From: an uncultured Croceitalea sp.
GTDB lineage: Bacteria; Bacteroidota; Bacteroidia; Flavobacteriales; Flavobacteriaceae
Length of the DNA: 64,000 nucleotides
Direction: 5' to 3'
Assembly: GCA_947494805.1 (NCBI GenBank)
Contig: CANLWK010000002.1
Coordinates: 1 to 64,000, forward strand
In this document: one piece after another, positions 1-8,218 of the stretch
Layout: each line of letters opens with the position of its first letter
Position numbering within the stretch: position 1 is the first letter of the stretch
Translations under genes and position numbers: made by a program
Notes under the pieces: generated by a model
Seen by the model: the letters and a program-made list of their open reading frames with translations, nothing else
Told to the model about the DNA's origin: nothing
Databases searched by the model: none

Positions 1-27
1 CCAAGTGGGAGAGTAGGTCGCCGCCTT
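1..27 (+). rRNA. rrf: 5S ribosomal RNA, 3' end only
   Basis: The first bases match the conserved 3' end of Bacteroidota 5S rRNA (GTGGGAGAGTAGGTCGCCGCC at bases 5-25). The rest of the gene lies left of the window. The exact 3' end is approximate. A strong terminator follows at once, so this is the end of an rRNA operon on the plus strand. Confidence 0.85.
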
Positions 28-32
28 CCTTG

Positions 33-68
33 AAAGCCCCTTCACATCATGTGGAGGGGCTTTTTTTA
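33..68 (+). terminator. Rho-independent terminator of the rRNA operon
   Basis: A GC-rich stem with arms AAGCCCCTTCACAT and ATGTGGAGGGGCTT (one wobble pair) is followed by a run of seven T. It sits directly after the 5S tail and ends rRNA transcription before the hemolysin III gene. Confidence 0.9.
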
Positions 69-90
69 TACACTATAGTTGAAAGAGAAA

Positions 91-708
91 ATGAGTTCGC
101 GCCAACAGTTAGAAGAACGATTGAATACTTATTCCCATGCATTGGGTATTGTACTATCAATAATTGGTTTTGGCTACTTTTTGAATTTAAACCTTACAAG
201 ATCACTACTTATACCAATAGTAGTATACAGTATTTCCTTAATCGTGTTGTTTACTTCATCAACATTATATCATGCCGTATCAAACCCAAAAGTCAAAAAA
301 CGGTTAAGGGTTTTAGACCATATCAGTATTTACTATTTGATTGCTGGCACCTATACTCCCATGTGTTATCACATTCTTGAAAACTCTAAAGGAGCCTTAC
401 TTCTTTGGCTTGTGTGGGGTATTGCAATTTTTGGAACCGTGTTAAAGCTTTTTTTTACAGGAAGGTTTGAGGTGTTCTCTTTGATTTTGTACGGCGTCAT
501 GGGGTGGCTTATCGTTATAGATCTTCCTTTCTTGATTGCTAACGTTTCAAGCAATGTACTTATGTATCTAGCTTTAGGAGGTGCGTTCTATACCATTGGA
601 ATACTTTTTTATGCCGTAAAGAAAATACCCTTCAACCACTTTATTTGGCATCTTTTTGTGCTCAGCGGAGCATGGATGCACTGGGTTATGACAGAAATGA
701 TTGTTTAG
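91..708 (+). CDS. Hemolysin III family (PAQR-like) membrane protein
   Basis: Integral inner-membrane protein of the HlyIII/PAQR superfamily, 205 aa, with about seven hydrophobic helices. The expected zinc-site residues are visible: S57 and H61 in STLYH, D76 in the LDH motif, and H183/H187 in the C-terminal HxxxH. The E-x-x-N-x-x-S-H pattern near the N-terminus is also typical. I start at the ATG at 91; an in-frame TTG at 79 would add four residues with no family support. Its bacterial role is poorly defined, and haemolysis should not be assumed. It is a single gene behind the rRNA terminator, convergent with the ZIP transporter. Confidence 0.85.
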   Translation: MSSRQQLEERLNTYSHALGIVLSIIGFGYFLNLNLTRSLLIPIVVYSISLIVLFTSSTLYHAVSNPKVKKRLRVLDHISIYYLIAGTYTPMCYHILENSKGALLLWLVWGIAIFGTVLKLFFTGRFEVFSLILYGVMGWLIVIDLPFLIANVSSNVLMYLALGGAFYTIGILFYAVKKIPFNHFIWHLFVLSGAWMHWVMTEMIV

Positions 709-714
709 AAAGTG

Positions 715-1389
715 TTAGTATAAAAAGTAACCAGCAATGAATCCAAGAACAATAACCACTAATTTTCTCAAATTGAATGCATGGTCTTGAGCACTTTCAA
801 ATAGTACTATGGTTGAAATATGAAGAAAAACTCCAATGGTTACCGCAGTGAGTTCTGAACTAAACTTACTGATAAAAGAAGACTCGTAGGCCAAAAAACT
901 ACCCAGTGGAGTCATTACGGCAAATAGACTAATAAATAGTATGGACAATCCAATTTTTAGGTTGGAATTCAAAAGAAAAACTGATAGAATTAGGGCAACA
1001 GGAATTTTATGAATCAAGATTCCATAGATAATCGAGTCTCCACGATGTAATGGCACGCCCTCGATCAAAGCATGTAAAGAAAGACTTATGAACAAAACGA
1101 TAGGAAATCTATTCTCATTTAAATCTAAATGTACATGTCCGTGCTCAGCTCCCTTTGAAAAAAACTCTAAAAATACTTGAAGCAGTATACCCACTAAAAT
1201 AAATACGGCAACCGATTTAGGCTTTAACATGCTATAAACTTCAGGTAACAACTCAAAAAAACTAAGGGCCAATAAGAAAGCACCACTAAAAGCCAAAAGA
1301 AGTTTGAAGCTCTCTTGATTTTTAGGTCTGGCGATGTAAACAAATAAAAAACTCACTATGACTGCTAAGATTGGCAGTATGTAGACCAT
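715..1389 (-). CDS. ZIP family metal transporter
   Basis: A 224-aa polytopic membrane protein of the ZIP (SLC39-like) family, expected to carry Zn(II) or another divalent metal into the cytoplasm. The two signature helices are present: HALIEG (H106, E110) and HKIP (H127, P130), which form the binuclear metal site. A short His-containing loop (H83, H85, H87) precedes them, as in many ZIP proteins. The 3' end nearly abuts the convergent hemolysin III gene with a 6-nt gap. Metal specificity cannot be read from the sequence. Confidence 0.85.
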   Translation of the reverse strand: MVYILPILAVIVSFLFVYIARPKNQESFKLLLAFSGAFLLALSFFELLPEVYSMLKPKSVAVFILVGILLQVFLEFFSKGAEHGHVHLDLNENRFPIVLFISLSLHALIEGVPLHRGDSIIYGILIHKIPVALILSVFLLNSNLKIGLSILFISLFAVMTPLGSFLAYESSFISKFSSELTAVTIGVFLHISTIVLFESAQDHAFNLRKLVVIVLGFIAGYFLY

Positions 1390-1436
1390 CTAATTTGATA
1401 TTTCTCGGTTGATAGGTATAAGCTGCTAAATTAGCC

Positions 1437-1444
1437 TATTTTTG
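1437..1444 (+). promoter_or_regulatory. Bacteroidota -7 box upstream of the RlmL-like gene
   Basis: TATTTTTG matches TAnnTTTG, 19 nt before the ATG at 1464. No TTG lies at ideal -33 spacing, so only the -7 element is supported. Confidence 0.5.
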
Positions 1445-1463
1445 ATGAACTGTTTTACACGAT

Positions 1464-2624
1464 ATGGAGCGAAATTTTAAAATGCTGGCCAAAACACTTT
1501 ATGGTTTTGAACCCTTACTTGCCAAAGAACTAAGAAATCTGGGCGCAAGTAGTGTAAGGGAAGGGGTTCGTAACGTGACTTTTGAAGGTGACACAGGCTT
1601 TATGTACAAGGCGAATGTCTCGCTCAGAACCGCACTTAAGGTTTTAAAACCAATCAAAAGTTTCAAGGTTTTCAATGAAAAGCAGCTATATCGCCATATT
1701 TATGAAATAGATTGGACTGAATATTTTGATGCAAATAATACATTCGCTTTCGATACTACCATGAATTCTGAGGTATTCAATAATTCATTGTTTGTCTCAC
1801 AACGTGCTAAAGATGCTGTTGTCGATAAATTTAGAGCAGTTGAACGTAAAAGACCATCTGTAAATACTTCGAATCCTGATGTGCGTATAAATATCCATCT
1901 TTTTAATAATGATTGTACTGTTTCGTTAGATAGTTCTGGCTCCTCTTTACATCAAAGGGGCTATAGAATTGCAACCAATATTGCTCCTATAAATGAAGTA
2001 CTCGCCGCAGGATTATTACTGCAAAGCGGATGGGATGGAAGAAGTGATTTTTTGGACCCCATGTGTGGTAGTGGTACTTTTTTGGTTGAAGCTGCTATGA
2101 TAGCATGCAATATTCCGGCTAATATCAATCGCCAAACTTATGCCTTTCAACAGTGGAAAGGCTTCGATAGTGAATTGTTCGAAAAAATTGTGAATTCTAG
2201 ATTGAACCAAACCCGTGATTTTCATCATAAAATTATAGGATTCGATAAAGCGCCATCGGCGGTAAGAAAAGCTCAGGAGAATATTGATAATGCCAATCTT
2301 TCGGACTATATAACCATTGAACGAAAAGACTTTTTTAGAACGGAAAAGCCTGTAGATACTATGTTACATATGGTTTTCAATCCACCATATGGCGAACGTT
2401 TAAATATTGATGCTGAGGAGTTCTATGCCAAGATTGGAGATACCTTAAAAAATGGCTACCCAGGAACCAATGCCTGGATGATAACTTCTAACCTACGAGC
2501 CCTAAAAAATGTCGGGTTACGGCCTTCGAGAAAAATAAAAACTTTCAACGGAAAACTTGAATCACGACTTGTGCTTTATGAAATGTATGAAGGCAGTAAA
2601 AAGAATAAATTTAAATCAGTTTGA
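1464..2624 (+). CDS. THUMP-domain class I RNA methyltransferase (RlmL/RlmK-N type)
   Basis: A 386-aa protein of the family that holds the N-terminal half of E. coli RlmKL, which makes N2-methylguanosine in 23S rRNA. An N-terminal THUMP RNA-binding region (about residues 45-160) is followed by a Rossmann methyltransferase domain. SAM motif I is DPMCGSGTF (198-206) and the catalytic motif IV is NPPY (306-309), typical of exocyclic-amine methylation. E. coli RlmKL carries a second methyltransferase (RlmK) that is absent here. The 3' end overlaps the convergent DUF6048 gene by 9 nt. The exact target nucleotide is inferred by family. Confidence 0.88.
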   Translation: MERNFKMLAKTLYGFEPLLAKELRNLGASSVREGVRNVTFEGDTGFMYKANVSLRTALKVLKPIKSFKVFNEKQLYRHIYEIDWTEYFDANNTFAFDTTMNSEVFNNSLFVSQRAKDAVVDKFRAVERKRPSVNTSNPDVRINIHLFNNDCTVSLDSSGSSLHQRGYRIATNIAPINEVLAAGLLLQSGWDGRSDFLDPMCGSGTFLVEAAMIACNIPANINRQTYAFQQWKGFDSELFEKIVNSRLNQTRDFHHKIIGFDKAPSAVRKAQENIDNANLSDYITIERKDFFRTEKPVDTMLHMVFNPPYGERLNIDAEEFYAKIGDTLKNGYPGTNAWMITSNLRALKNVGLRPSRKIKTFNGKLESRLVLYEMYEGSKKNKFKSV

Positions 2625-3389
2625 TTTGGTATTGGTCTCCTTCACCTTTTTCTTTTTCGCCTTTTTGTAAAGTGGAATAAAATAAGACAGTGAATAATTG
2701 AACCCGACACCCCATTTACTACCATCGGTAACTCTGTTGAAGCCCGGAATCCAAAGATTTCTGAAGTTTTCAGGCTCTTTTGAACTCACTAAATGTGAAA
2801 TACGAGCTGTGATACCGACATAGATATTTGCGAAGAGTTCAGCTTTCACACCTAAAACAAATTCGAGCCATGATGCATTTAGATTATTAAACTCTATAGG
2901 CTCATTGCTTCCTAAGACAAATCCGTCAGGTGCAAAAACACGATTGCTGTCAAAATATGAGAAATTGTTTAGTGTTTGACTGAAAGTGCTAAAAGCATAT
3001 CGACCACCTATGGTGATTTGATTGTTCATACCAAACCAATTGTCGTAGGTATTATTGTCAATTCCCAATTTGATATAGCTTCCTGACGTGGTATAGTCAT
3101 ATAAAACGCCAAATGCCACGCTTTCATCTTGATTTTTCTCTTCATTACCCAATTCTGCGGCTAAGTATAGGTTTTCAGTGATACGGTAATCCCCAACTAG
3201 CTCAAATCCTGTATATCCATCCATCAAAAAAGAGAGTGCAGGTCTGCTTAAGTCTGCTCCTACCCGAAGGCCGTACTCCTGTTTATATTCCACAGAATCT
3301 TTAGCCTTTGGTTTAGCAAGTTCTTCTTCTTGTGAAAGTGCAGTAAAGCTTGTTAGGGCCAAGCAAAAACTAGTGAAATATTTTAACAT
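2616..3389 (-). CDS. DUF6048 family exported protein
   Basis: About 257 aa, starting with a signal peptide (MLKYFTSFCLALTSFTALSQ). The rest is rich in alternating aromatic and polar strands with a terminal basic tail, suggesting an outer-membrane beta-barrel. I recognise it as the flavobacterial DUF6048 family; no function is known. The start at 3389 gives a clean signal peptide; an ATG three codons earlier (3398) is possible. The start lies inside the end of the DUF6452 gene (about 20-nt overlap), so the two are translationally coupled and probably function together. Confidence 0.75.
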   Translation of the reverse strand: MLKYFTSFCLALTSFTALSQEEELAKPKAKDSVEYKQEYGLRVGADLSRPALSFLMDGYTGFELVGDYRITENLYLAAELGNEEKNQDESVAFGVLYDYTTSGSYIKLGIDNNTYDNWFGMNNQITIGGRYAFSTFSQTLNNFSYFDSNRVFAPDGFVLGSNEPIEFNNLNASWLEFVLGVKAELFANIYVGITARISHLVSSKEPENFRNLWIPGFNRVTDGSKWGVGFNYSLSYFIPLYKKAKKKKVKETNTKSN

Positions 3390-3876
3390 GTATCGCATTT
3401 GATCGTTCTACATCAGCATTGACAATAGAAATCCGTTTTATCCAATCACTTGAAAACACTTGTCTTGTGGTATCAAGCCCATTATAGTTTGCAATAAAAC
3501 CACATGCCCGTGAAATATACTCACTGTTTATGGTATAATTAAAACTCAAAGTGTCAATGGTACCCGTCAGTTCTTGGGTGTCAGCATCTATGGCTGCATC
3601 CCTTACAAAAGCAAATTCTGTAGTTTGGGCTTGGATACGCATCGGAAAGGAAATACTATCCGTGCTGGCAATGGCATTAAAAGCACTATTCGATAATGTT
3701 TCGGCCACCAAAAGGTTGGTGACAGATTTTTTCGTCACGGTATCTGAGGCTGAAGCGTCAAAAAAACCAACGATGAGCAATGGAGTATCTCCCTCCACGC
3801 AGATATCATCCTTTTCACAAGATGAAAAATAACATATCGTAATAACCAAAAACAAGATTGGGAGAATTCTCTTCAT
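3370..3876 (-). CDS. DUF6452 family lipoprotein
   Basis: A 168-aa protein with a lipoprotein signal peptide ending in the lipobox region YFSSC (Cys20), so likely anchored in a cell-envelope membrane. It is recognised as the DUF6452 family and its function is unknown. It lies 6 nt after rlmD and overlaps DUF6048, giving an rlmD-DUF6452-DUF6048 operon. The pairing of a lipoprotein with a probable barrel suggests an outer-membrane pair, but this is inference. Confidence 0.75.
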   Translation of the reverse strand: MKRILPILFLVITICYFSSCEKDDICVEGDTPLLIVGFFDASASDTVTKKSVTNLLVAETLSNSAFNAIASTDSISFPMRIQAQTTEFAFVRDAAIDADTQELTGTIDTLSFNYTINSEYISRACGFIANYNGLDTTRQVFSSDWIKRISIVNADVERSNAIHVKIFH

Positions 3877-3882
3877 AATCGT

Positions 3883-5301
3883 CTAGAACGAGGAACGTTT
3901 TTGTAAAAGTACAACGTTTTCAACATGGTGCGTTTGCGGAAACATATCTACGGGCTGCACTTTCTCAACTACATAGTGGTCTTTCATTAAAGCAAGATCT
4001 CTTGCTTGTGTTGCGCTATTGCAACTTACATAAACTATTTTTTCTGGCATTACTTTTAACAATTGTTCAACAACTAATTTGTGCATACCGTCTCTTGGCG
4101 GATCGGTTATTATTACATCAGGAGTACCATGTTCAGCGATAAAATCATCGGTGAACACATTTTTCATATCGCCAACGGCAAAAAATGTATTTTCGATTTG
4201 GTTCAACGAAGCATTGCTTTTGGCATCTGAAATTGCTTCTGGTACAGACTCAATTCCCACTACTTTTTTTGCTTTTTTTGCTACGAATTGTGCTATGGTG
4301 CCTGTGCCGGTATACAGATCGTATACCAACTCATTACCCGTCAGTCCGGCGAAATCTCTTGTGATTTTATACAGTTCATATGCTTGTTCAGAATTGGTTT
4401 GATAGAACGACTTCGCATTGATTTTAAAATGTAGGCCTTCCATTTGTTCAAAAATATGGTCTCGACCAGAAAAGCAGATGACTTCTTGGTCATATATGGA
4501 ATCATTCTGTTTTTGGTTTATGATATATTGTATCGATGTTATATCCGGAAATTTGTTTTTCAAGTGGCCCAATAGCTTTTCACGTTGTTCTTTATTGTCA
4601 TCATAGAACTGTACTATCACCATTATTTCACCTATGGAAGACGTGCGAATCATAAGGGTTCGCAGCAGGCCGTCTTGACTTCTCGGATTGAAAAACTGAA
4701 ACCCATGGGCCTCAGAGAAAGATTTTACGGCCAAACGGATAGCATTTGATGGGTCAGCCTGTAAATGACATTTTTTGACATCCAAAATTTTGTCCCACAT
4801 TCCCGGAATATGAAATCCCAGTGCATTTTTAGCACTAATCTCCTCTTCTGAATTGATTTCGTCAAGTGTCAGCCAACGGCTGTTCGAAAACGAAAATTCC
4901 ATTTTATTTCTGTAGAAATATTGCTTTTTTGAGCCTAAAATTGGTGCTATCGATGGTAATTCTAGTCCTCCGATTCGAATTAGATTATTTTCAACCTCTC
5001 TTTGTTTATAATACAATTGATGCTCATAGGCCATATGCTGCCATTTGCAACCGCCGCAAACTCCAAAATGTTCACATTCGGCTTCTGTTCTTTTTTTTGA
5101 ACGTTCGTGAAAGTGAATGGCGGTGCCTTCAAAATACGCCTTCCTTTTTTTTGTGGTCTGAACATCAACGATATCACCAGGAACTGCATTTGACAAAAAA
5201 ATGACCCGACCATCAGGCGCTTTGGCAATAGTTTTGCCTTTTGCACCTGCATCGATAACGGAGACTTTTTCAAAAATCTGTCTTTTGCTTCTTTTTCGCA
5301 T
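3883..5301 (-). CDS. rlmD: 23S rRNA (uracil-C5)-methyltransferase, RlmD family
   Basis: A 472-aa SAM-dependent RNA m5U methyltransferase. An N-terminal TRAM domain (about residues 5-65) is followed by an Fe-S cysteine cluster (C76, C82, C85, with a fourth Cys in the VKKCHLQ stretch). The Rossmann catalytic domain has a DPPRDG motif and the catalytic Cys in VSCNSATQ near the C-terminus. E. coli RlmD methylates U1939 of 23S rRNA. The paralogue RlmCD cannot be fully excluded, so the exact uridine is inferred. It is the first gene of a three-gene leftward operon. Confidence 0.88.
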   Translation of the reverse strand: MRKRSKRQIFEKVSVIDAGAKGKTIAKAPDGRVIFLSNAVPGDIVDVQTTKKRKAYFEGTAIHFHERSKKRTEAECEHFGVCGGCKWQHMAYEHQLYYKQREVENNLIRIGGLELPSIAPILGSKKQYFYRNKMEFSFSNSRWLTLDEINSEEEISAKNALGFHIPGMWDKILDVKKCHLQADPSNAIRLAVKSFSEAHGFQFFNPRSQDGLLRTLMIRTSSIGEIMVIVQFYDDNKEQREKLLGHLKNKFPDITSIQYIINQKQNDSIYDQEVICFSGRDHIFEQMEGLHFKINAKSFYQTNSEQAYELYKITRDFAGLTGNELVYDLYTGTGTIAQFVAKKAKKVVGIESVPEAISDAKSNASLNQIENTFFAVGDMKNVFTDDFIAEHGTPDVIITDPPRDGMHKLVVEQLLKVMPEKIVYVSCNSATQARDLALMKDHYVVEKVQPVDMFPQTHHVENVVLLQKRSSF

Positions 5302-5424
5302 GCGGCAAAAGTAATGGTTTTTAAAGTTTGGGAAGTGCTGTTGGCCGTACGTATTCTGTAAGGCAAAAAGAAAATTTAGTATTTTCGCAATTCTACTAGG
5401 GATGATTTCTCTCCCACGCTGAAT

Positions 5425-5440
5425 TTTCGAGTCTTCGAAA
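5425..5440 (+). promoter_or_regulatory. Small hairpin in the rocD leader
   Basis: A perfect 6-bp inverted repeat (TTTCGA, 4-nt loop GTCT, TCGAAA) lies about 50 nt before the rocD start. A TATTTTCG sequence at 5380-5387 resembles a -7 box and would give a leader of about 100 nt containing this hairpin. No T-tract follows, so it is not an intrinsic terminator. Confidence 0.25.
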
Positions 5441-5491
5441 GGATAAAGGTACAGCAGGAATGGTTATTTTTTTAATTTAAATGCTATTAAA

Positions 5492-6769
5492 ATGGCTGTT
5501 TTAGAACAATTAACATCGCAGCAGGCGATTGATTTAGAGAACAAGTATGGCGCCCAAAACTATCACCCTTTACCAGTGGTACTGAGTAGGGGCGAGGGAG
5601 TTTATGTATGGGATGTCGAAGGAAAGAAGTATTACGATTTTTTATCAGCTTATTCGGCGGTCAACCAGGGGCACTGTCACCCTAAAATCGTTAATGCCCT
5701 AAAGAATCAAGCAGAGAACCTTACGCTAACTTCTCGTGCTTTTTACAATGATATGTTGGGCAAGTATGAAAAATTTGCCACCGAGTTTTTTGGTTATGAC
5801 AAATTGTTGCCCATGAATACCGGTGCAGAAGCTGTTGAAACAGCCATGAAACTTGCTAGAAAATGGGGGTATGAAAAAAAGGGAATTCCCGCCAATCAGG
5901 CAAAGATCATTGTTTGTCAAAACAATTTTCATGGAAGAACCATTTCTATTATATCGGCATCCAATGATCCGATAGCGACTGAAAACTTTGGTCCGTTTAC
6001 ACCCGGAATTATTTCAATACGTTATAACGACATTAATGCACTTACCGAAGCTTTACAAGATGTGCATGTTGCTGCTTTTATGGTGGAACCTATTCAAGGC
6101 GAAGCTGGTGTTTATGTACCCGATGATCATTATATCAAAGAGGCATTTGAACTTTGCAAATCGAAAAATGTACTTTTTATTGCTGACGAAGTTCAAACAG
6201 GTATTGCTAGAACGGGGCGTCTATTGGCGACCTGCGGCAACTGCGCTTGTGTTGATAAAAACTGTTCTGGTTTACCTGATGTAAAACCAGATGTATTGAT
6301 TTTGGGCAAAGCGATTTCTGGGGGTGTTTTTCCGGTATCAGCAGTTTTGGCCAATGATGAAGTTATGGAGGTTATTCGCCCGGGGAACCACGGTTCCACT
6401 TTTGGCGGAAACCCTCTTGCCTGTGCCGTGGCGATGGCTGCCCTTGAGGTAATTCGTGATGAACGACTTGCTGAGAATGCTTTTGATATGGGCGAACTTT
6501 TCAGAAGTGAAATGCAAAAATTGATTGAAGAAAGCGATTTGGTGCGGTTGGTTCGTGGTAAAGGGTTGTTGAACGCAATTGTCATTAATGATAGTGAAGA
6601 TAGTTCTACAGCTTGGGATATTTGTGTGGCATTGAAAGAGAACGGATTACTGGCAAAACCGACTCATGGCAATATTATTCGTTTTGCTCCCCCTTTGGTA
6701 ATGACCAAAGAACAGCTTTTAGAATGTGTCGCAATCATTCGAAAAACTATTTTAGAGTTTAACGCATAA
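5492..6769 (+). CDS. rocD: Ornithine--oxo-acid transaminase
   Basis: A 425-aa class III PLP-dependent aminotransferase that converts ornithine and 2-oxoglutarate to glutamate semialdehyde and glutamate, linking arginine and proline metabolism. PLP contacts are clear: the D232 motif ADEVQTG and the Schiff-base lysine K273 in LGKAISGG. Between them is a Cys-rich insert (C248, C251, C253, C258) that I recall from Bacteroidota RocD but not from the short Gram-positive form. It is monocistronic, with a terminator directly after the stop codon. Confidence 0.93.
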   Translation: MAVLEQLTSQQAIDLENKYGAQNYHPLPVVLSRGEGVYVWDVEGKKYYDFLSAYSAVNQGHCHPKIVNALKNQAENLTLTSRAFYNDMLGKYEKFATEFFGYDKLLPMNTGAEAVETAMKLARKWGYEKKGIPANQAKIIVCQNNFHGRTISIISASNDPIATENFGPFTPGIISIRYNDINALTEALQDVHVAAFMVEPIQGEAGVYVPDDHYIKEAFELCKSKNVLFIADEVQTGIARTGRLLATCGNCACVDKNCSGLPDVKPDVLILGKAISGGVFPVSAVLANDEVMEVIRPGNHGSTFGGNPLACAVAMAALEVIRDERLAENAFDMGELFRSEMQKLIEESDLVRLVRGKGLLNAIVINDSEDSSTAWDICVALKENGLLAKPTHGNIIRFAPPLVMTKEQLLECVAIIRKTILEFNA

Positions 6770-6770
6770 A

Positions 6771-6797
6771 AAAATCCCCGAAAGGGGATTTTTCTTT
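6771..6797. terminator. Bidirectional Rho-independent terminator
   Basis: The stem AAATCCCC/GGGGATTT with loop GAAA is flanked by A-rich sequence on the left and T-rich sequence on the right. It serves rocD on the plus strand and the convergent gene ending at 6817 on the minus strand. Confidence 0.9.
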
Positions 6798-6816
6798 TCC
6801 ATTCTTTTGAATTGAT

Positions 6817-8106
6817 CTATCGGGCGGCACCGTTATTTCTTGAACTTCTCTTTAGTTGGCGCTGAATTTTCTTTATGGCAGATTCAATTGATTTTTCAGG
6901 TTCAATGATATTGTACTCACCCCAAAAATCAGGATCAGAAAAGCCAACAGCCTCATCACTGAGTATGATGGTCTTTTTTATTTTCTCTTTGGCCTTGAGG
7001 CTTTCTTCATTTAGATTTCTCTTCCAATCGGTGACGGCCATTTCGGCTGTCATGCTGTAAATAGAATTGAAAAGTTTTTTCTTCCAGTCTACTTTGAATT
7101 CCATTAGTACATTGCTATAACCATAATACCACTTATCACCCTGATTTCTATAGTCAACACGGTAAGCTACCTCTGTGGGCCATACGCTGACATTAGAAGG
7201 TTTTTTACGAACAAACAACCTAGAAGCCAGTTCTCTATTGGTGATATTCAATTTATATACTGCGCTGGTCAAGGTTCTATTTTCAACATCGATGTATAGC
7301 TTACCTTGGTACAAAGGGTCTAAAATACTTTCAAGTTGTTTAAAATCTATGATATAGACCAATCTATCATTGACCATGGTAGAACTGTTAAAACTAAAGT
7401 CATATTCATCAATCAATCCACCGGCAAAAATGAATTCAGGATACTTCATAATATCCACATACAGCGTATTGAACGGGCCACCCTGTAACTTTAAAGCGAC
7501 AGTGTCCAACTTACTGTAATCTGTACTTTTTCGAGCTTTATAAAGCTTTACGGCATCTCGTTTGCTAGACGCATAAGAAGACTTGTAGATGTTGACCACA
7601 GCTTCGGACAACGATACGTTTCGTCGTCTTTTTTTTATGGTCTCCCTATAAAATGCCGTCATTAACGTAGGGTCGTTCAAGTAATTTTCACCTCGTTTAT
7701 TAAACACCTCGCGAACCAATGCCTCTGCATCTTTTGGTGCGTTGATATTCACTTCCTCCAGTTGTGTTATCGAAACTTCGAGTTCTATTTTATTGTTCTT
7801 TTTGTTCAGTTGCTCTAAAGGAATTTTTTTGGTCGTGTGACCTAAGAACGAAAAGGAAACGACGCCTCCTTTAATGGTTAATGGTACTTTCAACAAGAAC
7901 TCACCTTCTGTATTTGAAATGGTAGAAATATTGGTTCCTTCAAGGGCTATAGTTGCAAAAACCAATTCTTTATTGGTATTCTTTTCTACAATTTTTCCTT
8001 TATATTGTTTAAAATCTTTGGGCGACTCAACCTCCTGAAAACCAAAAGTCGTCATAGTGGTTAACAAAGCGACAAAAGCAACACTGATATGGTAGATTTT
8101 TTTCAT
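6817..8106 (-). CDS. Exported carboxypeptidase-regulatory-like domain protein
   Basis: About 429 aa. The signal peptide (start MKKIYHISVAFVALL) is followed by a CarboxypepD_reg-like beta-sandwich (about residues 30-110: KGKIVEKNTNKELVFATIAL, then an EGEF turn). This domain is common at the N-terminus of Bacteroidota TonB-dependent receptors and DUF5686 proteins. The remaining 300 residues are mostly beta-rich and end in a basic tail, without a recognisable TonB receptor barrel or catalytic motif. I start at 8106 because the upstream in-frame ATG (8169) puts 21 residues before the signal peptide. Likely periplasmic or outer-membrane associated; function unknown. Confidence 0.7.
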   Translation of the reverse strand: MKKIYHISVAFVALLTTMTTFGFQEVESPKDFKQYKGKIVEKNTNKELVFATIALEGTNISTISNTEGEFLLKVPLTIKGGVVSFSFLGHTTKKIPLEQLNKKNNKIELEVSITQLEEVNINAPKDAEALVREVFNKRGENYLNDPTLMTAFYRETIKKRRRNVSLSEAVVNIYKSSYASSKRDAVKLYKARKSTDYSKLDTVALKLQGGPFNTLYVDIMKYPEFIFAGGLIDEYDFSFNSSTMVNDRLVYIIDFKQLESILDPLYQGKLYIDVENRTLTSAVYKLNITNRELASRLFVRKKPSNVSVWPTEVAYRVDYRNQGDKWYYGYSNVLMEFKVDWKKKLFNSIYSMTAEMAVTDWKRNLNEESLKAKEKIKKTIILSDEAVGFSDPDFWGEYNIIEPEKSIESAIKKIQRQLKRSSRNNGAAR

Positions 8107-8218
8107 CACAATAATTTTTATATTTAGGTGTCTTTCAGATGTTTGGATAAGTGTGTCCAGGTATATCAAAGTTAACTTTTTTTAGGATGCAAAGTTGTTA
8201 ACGTTTTCTTGATATCAT

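Noticed and set aside
30-380. A 116-residue plus-strand frame over the terminator and hemolysin III gene
   Set aside because: It crosses the rRNA terminator and is out of frame with the hemolysin III protein, which has all its family motifs.
4866-5204. Plus-strand frame antisense to rlmD
   Set aside because: It is covered by rlmD, whose TRAM and Fe-S motifs are clear; the antisense product has no recognisable features.
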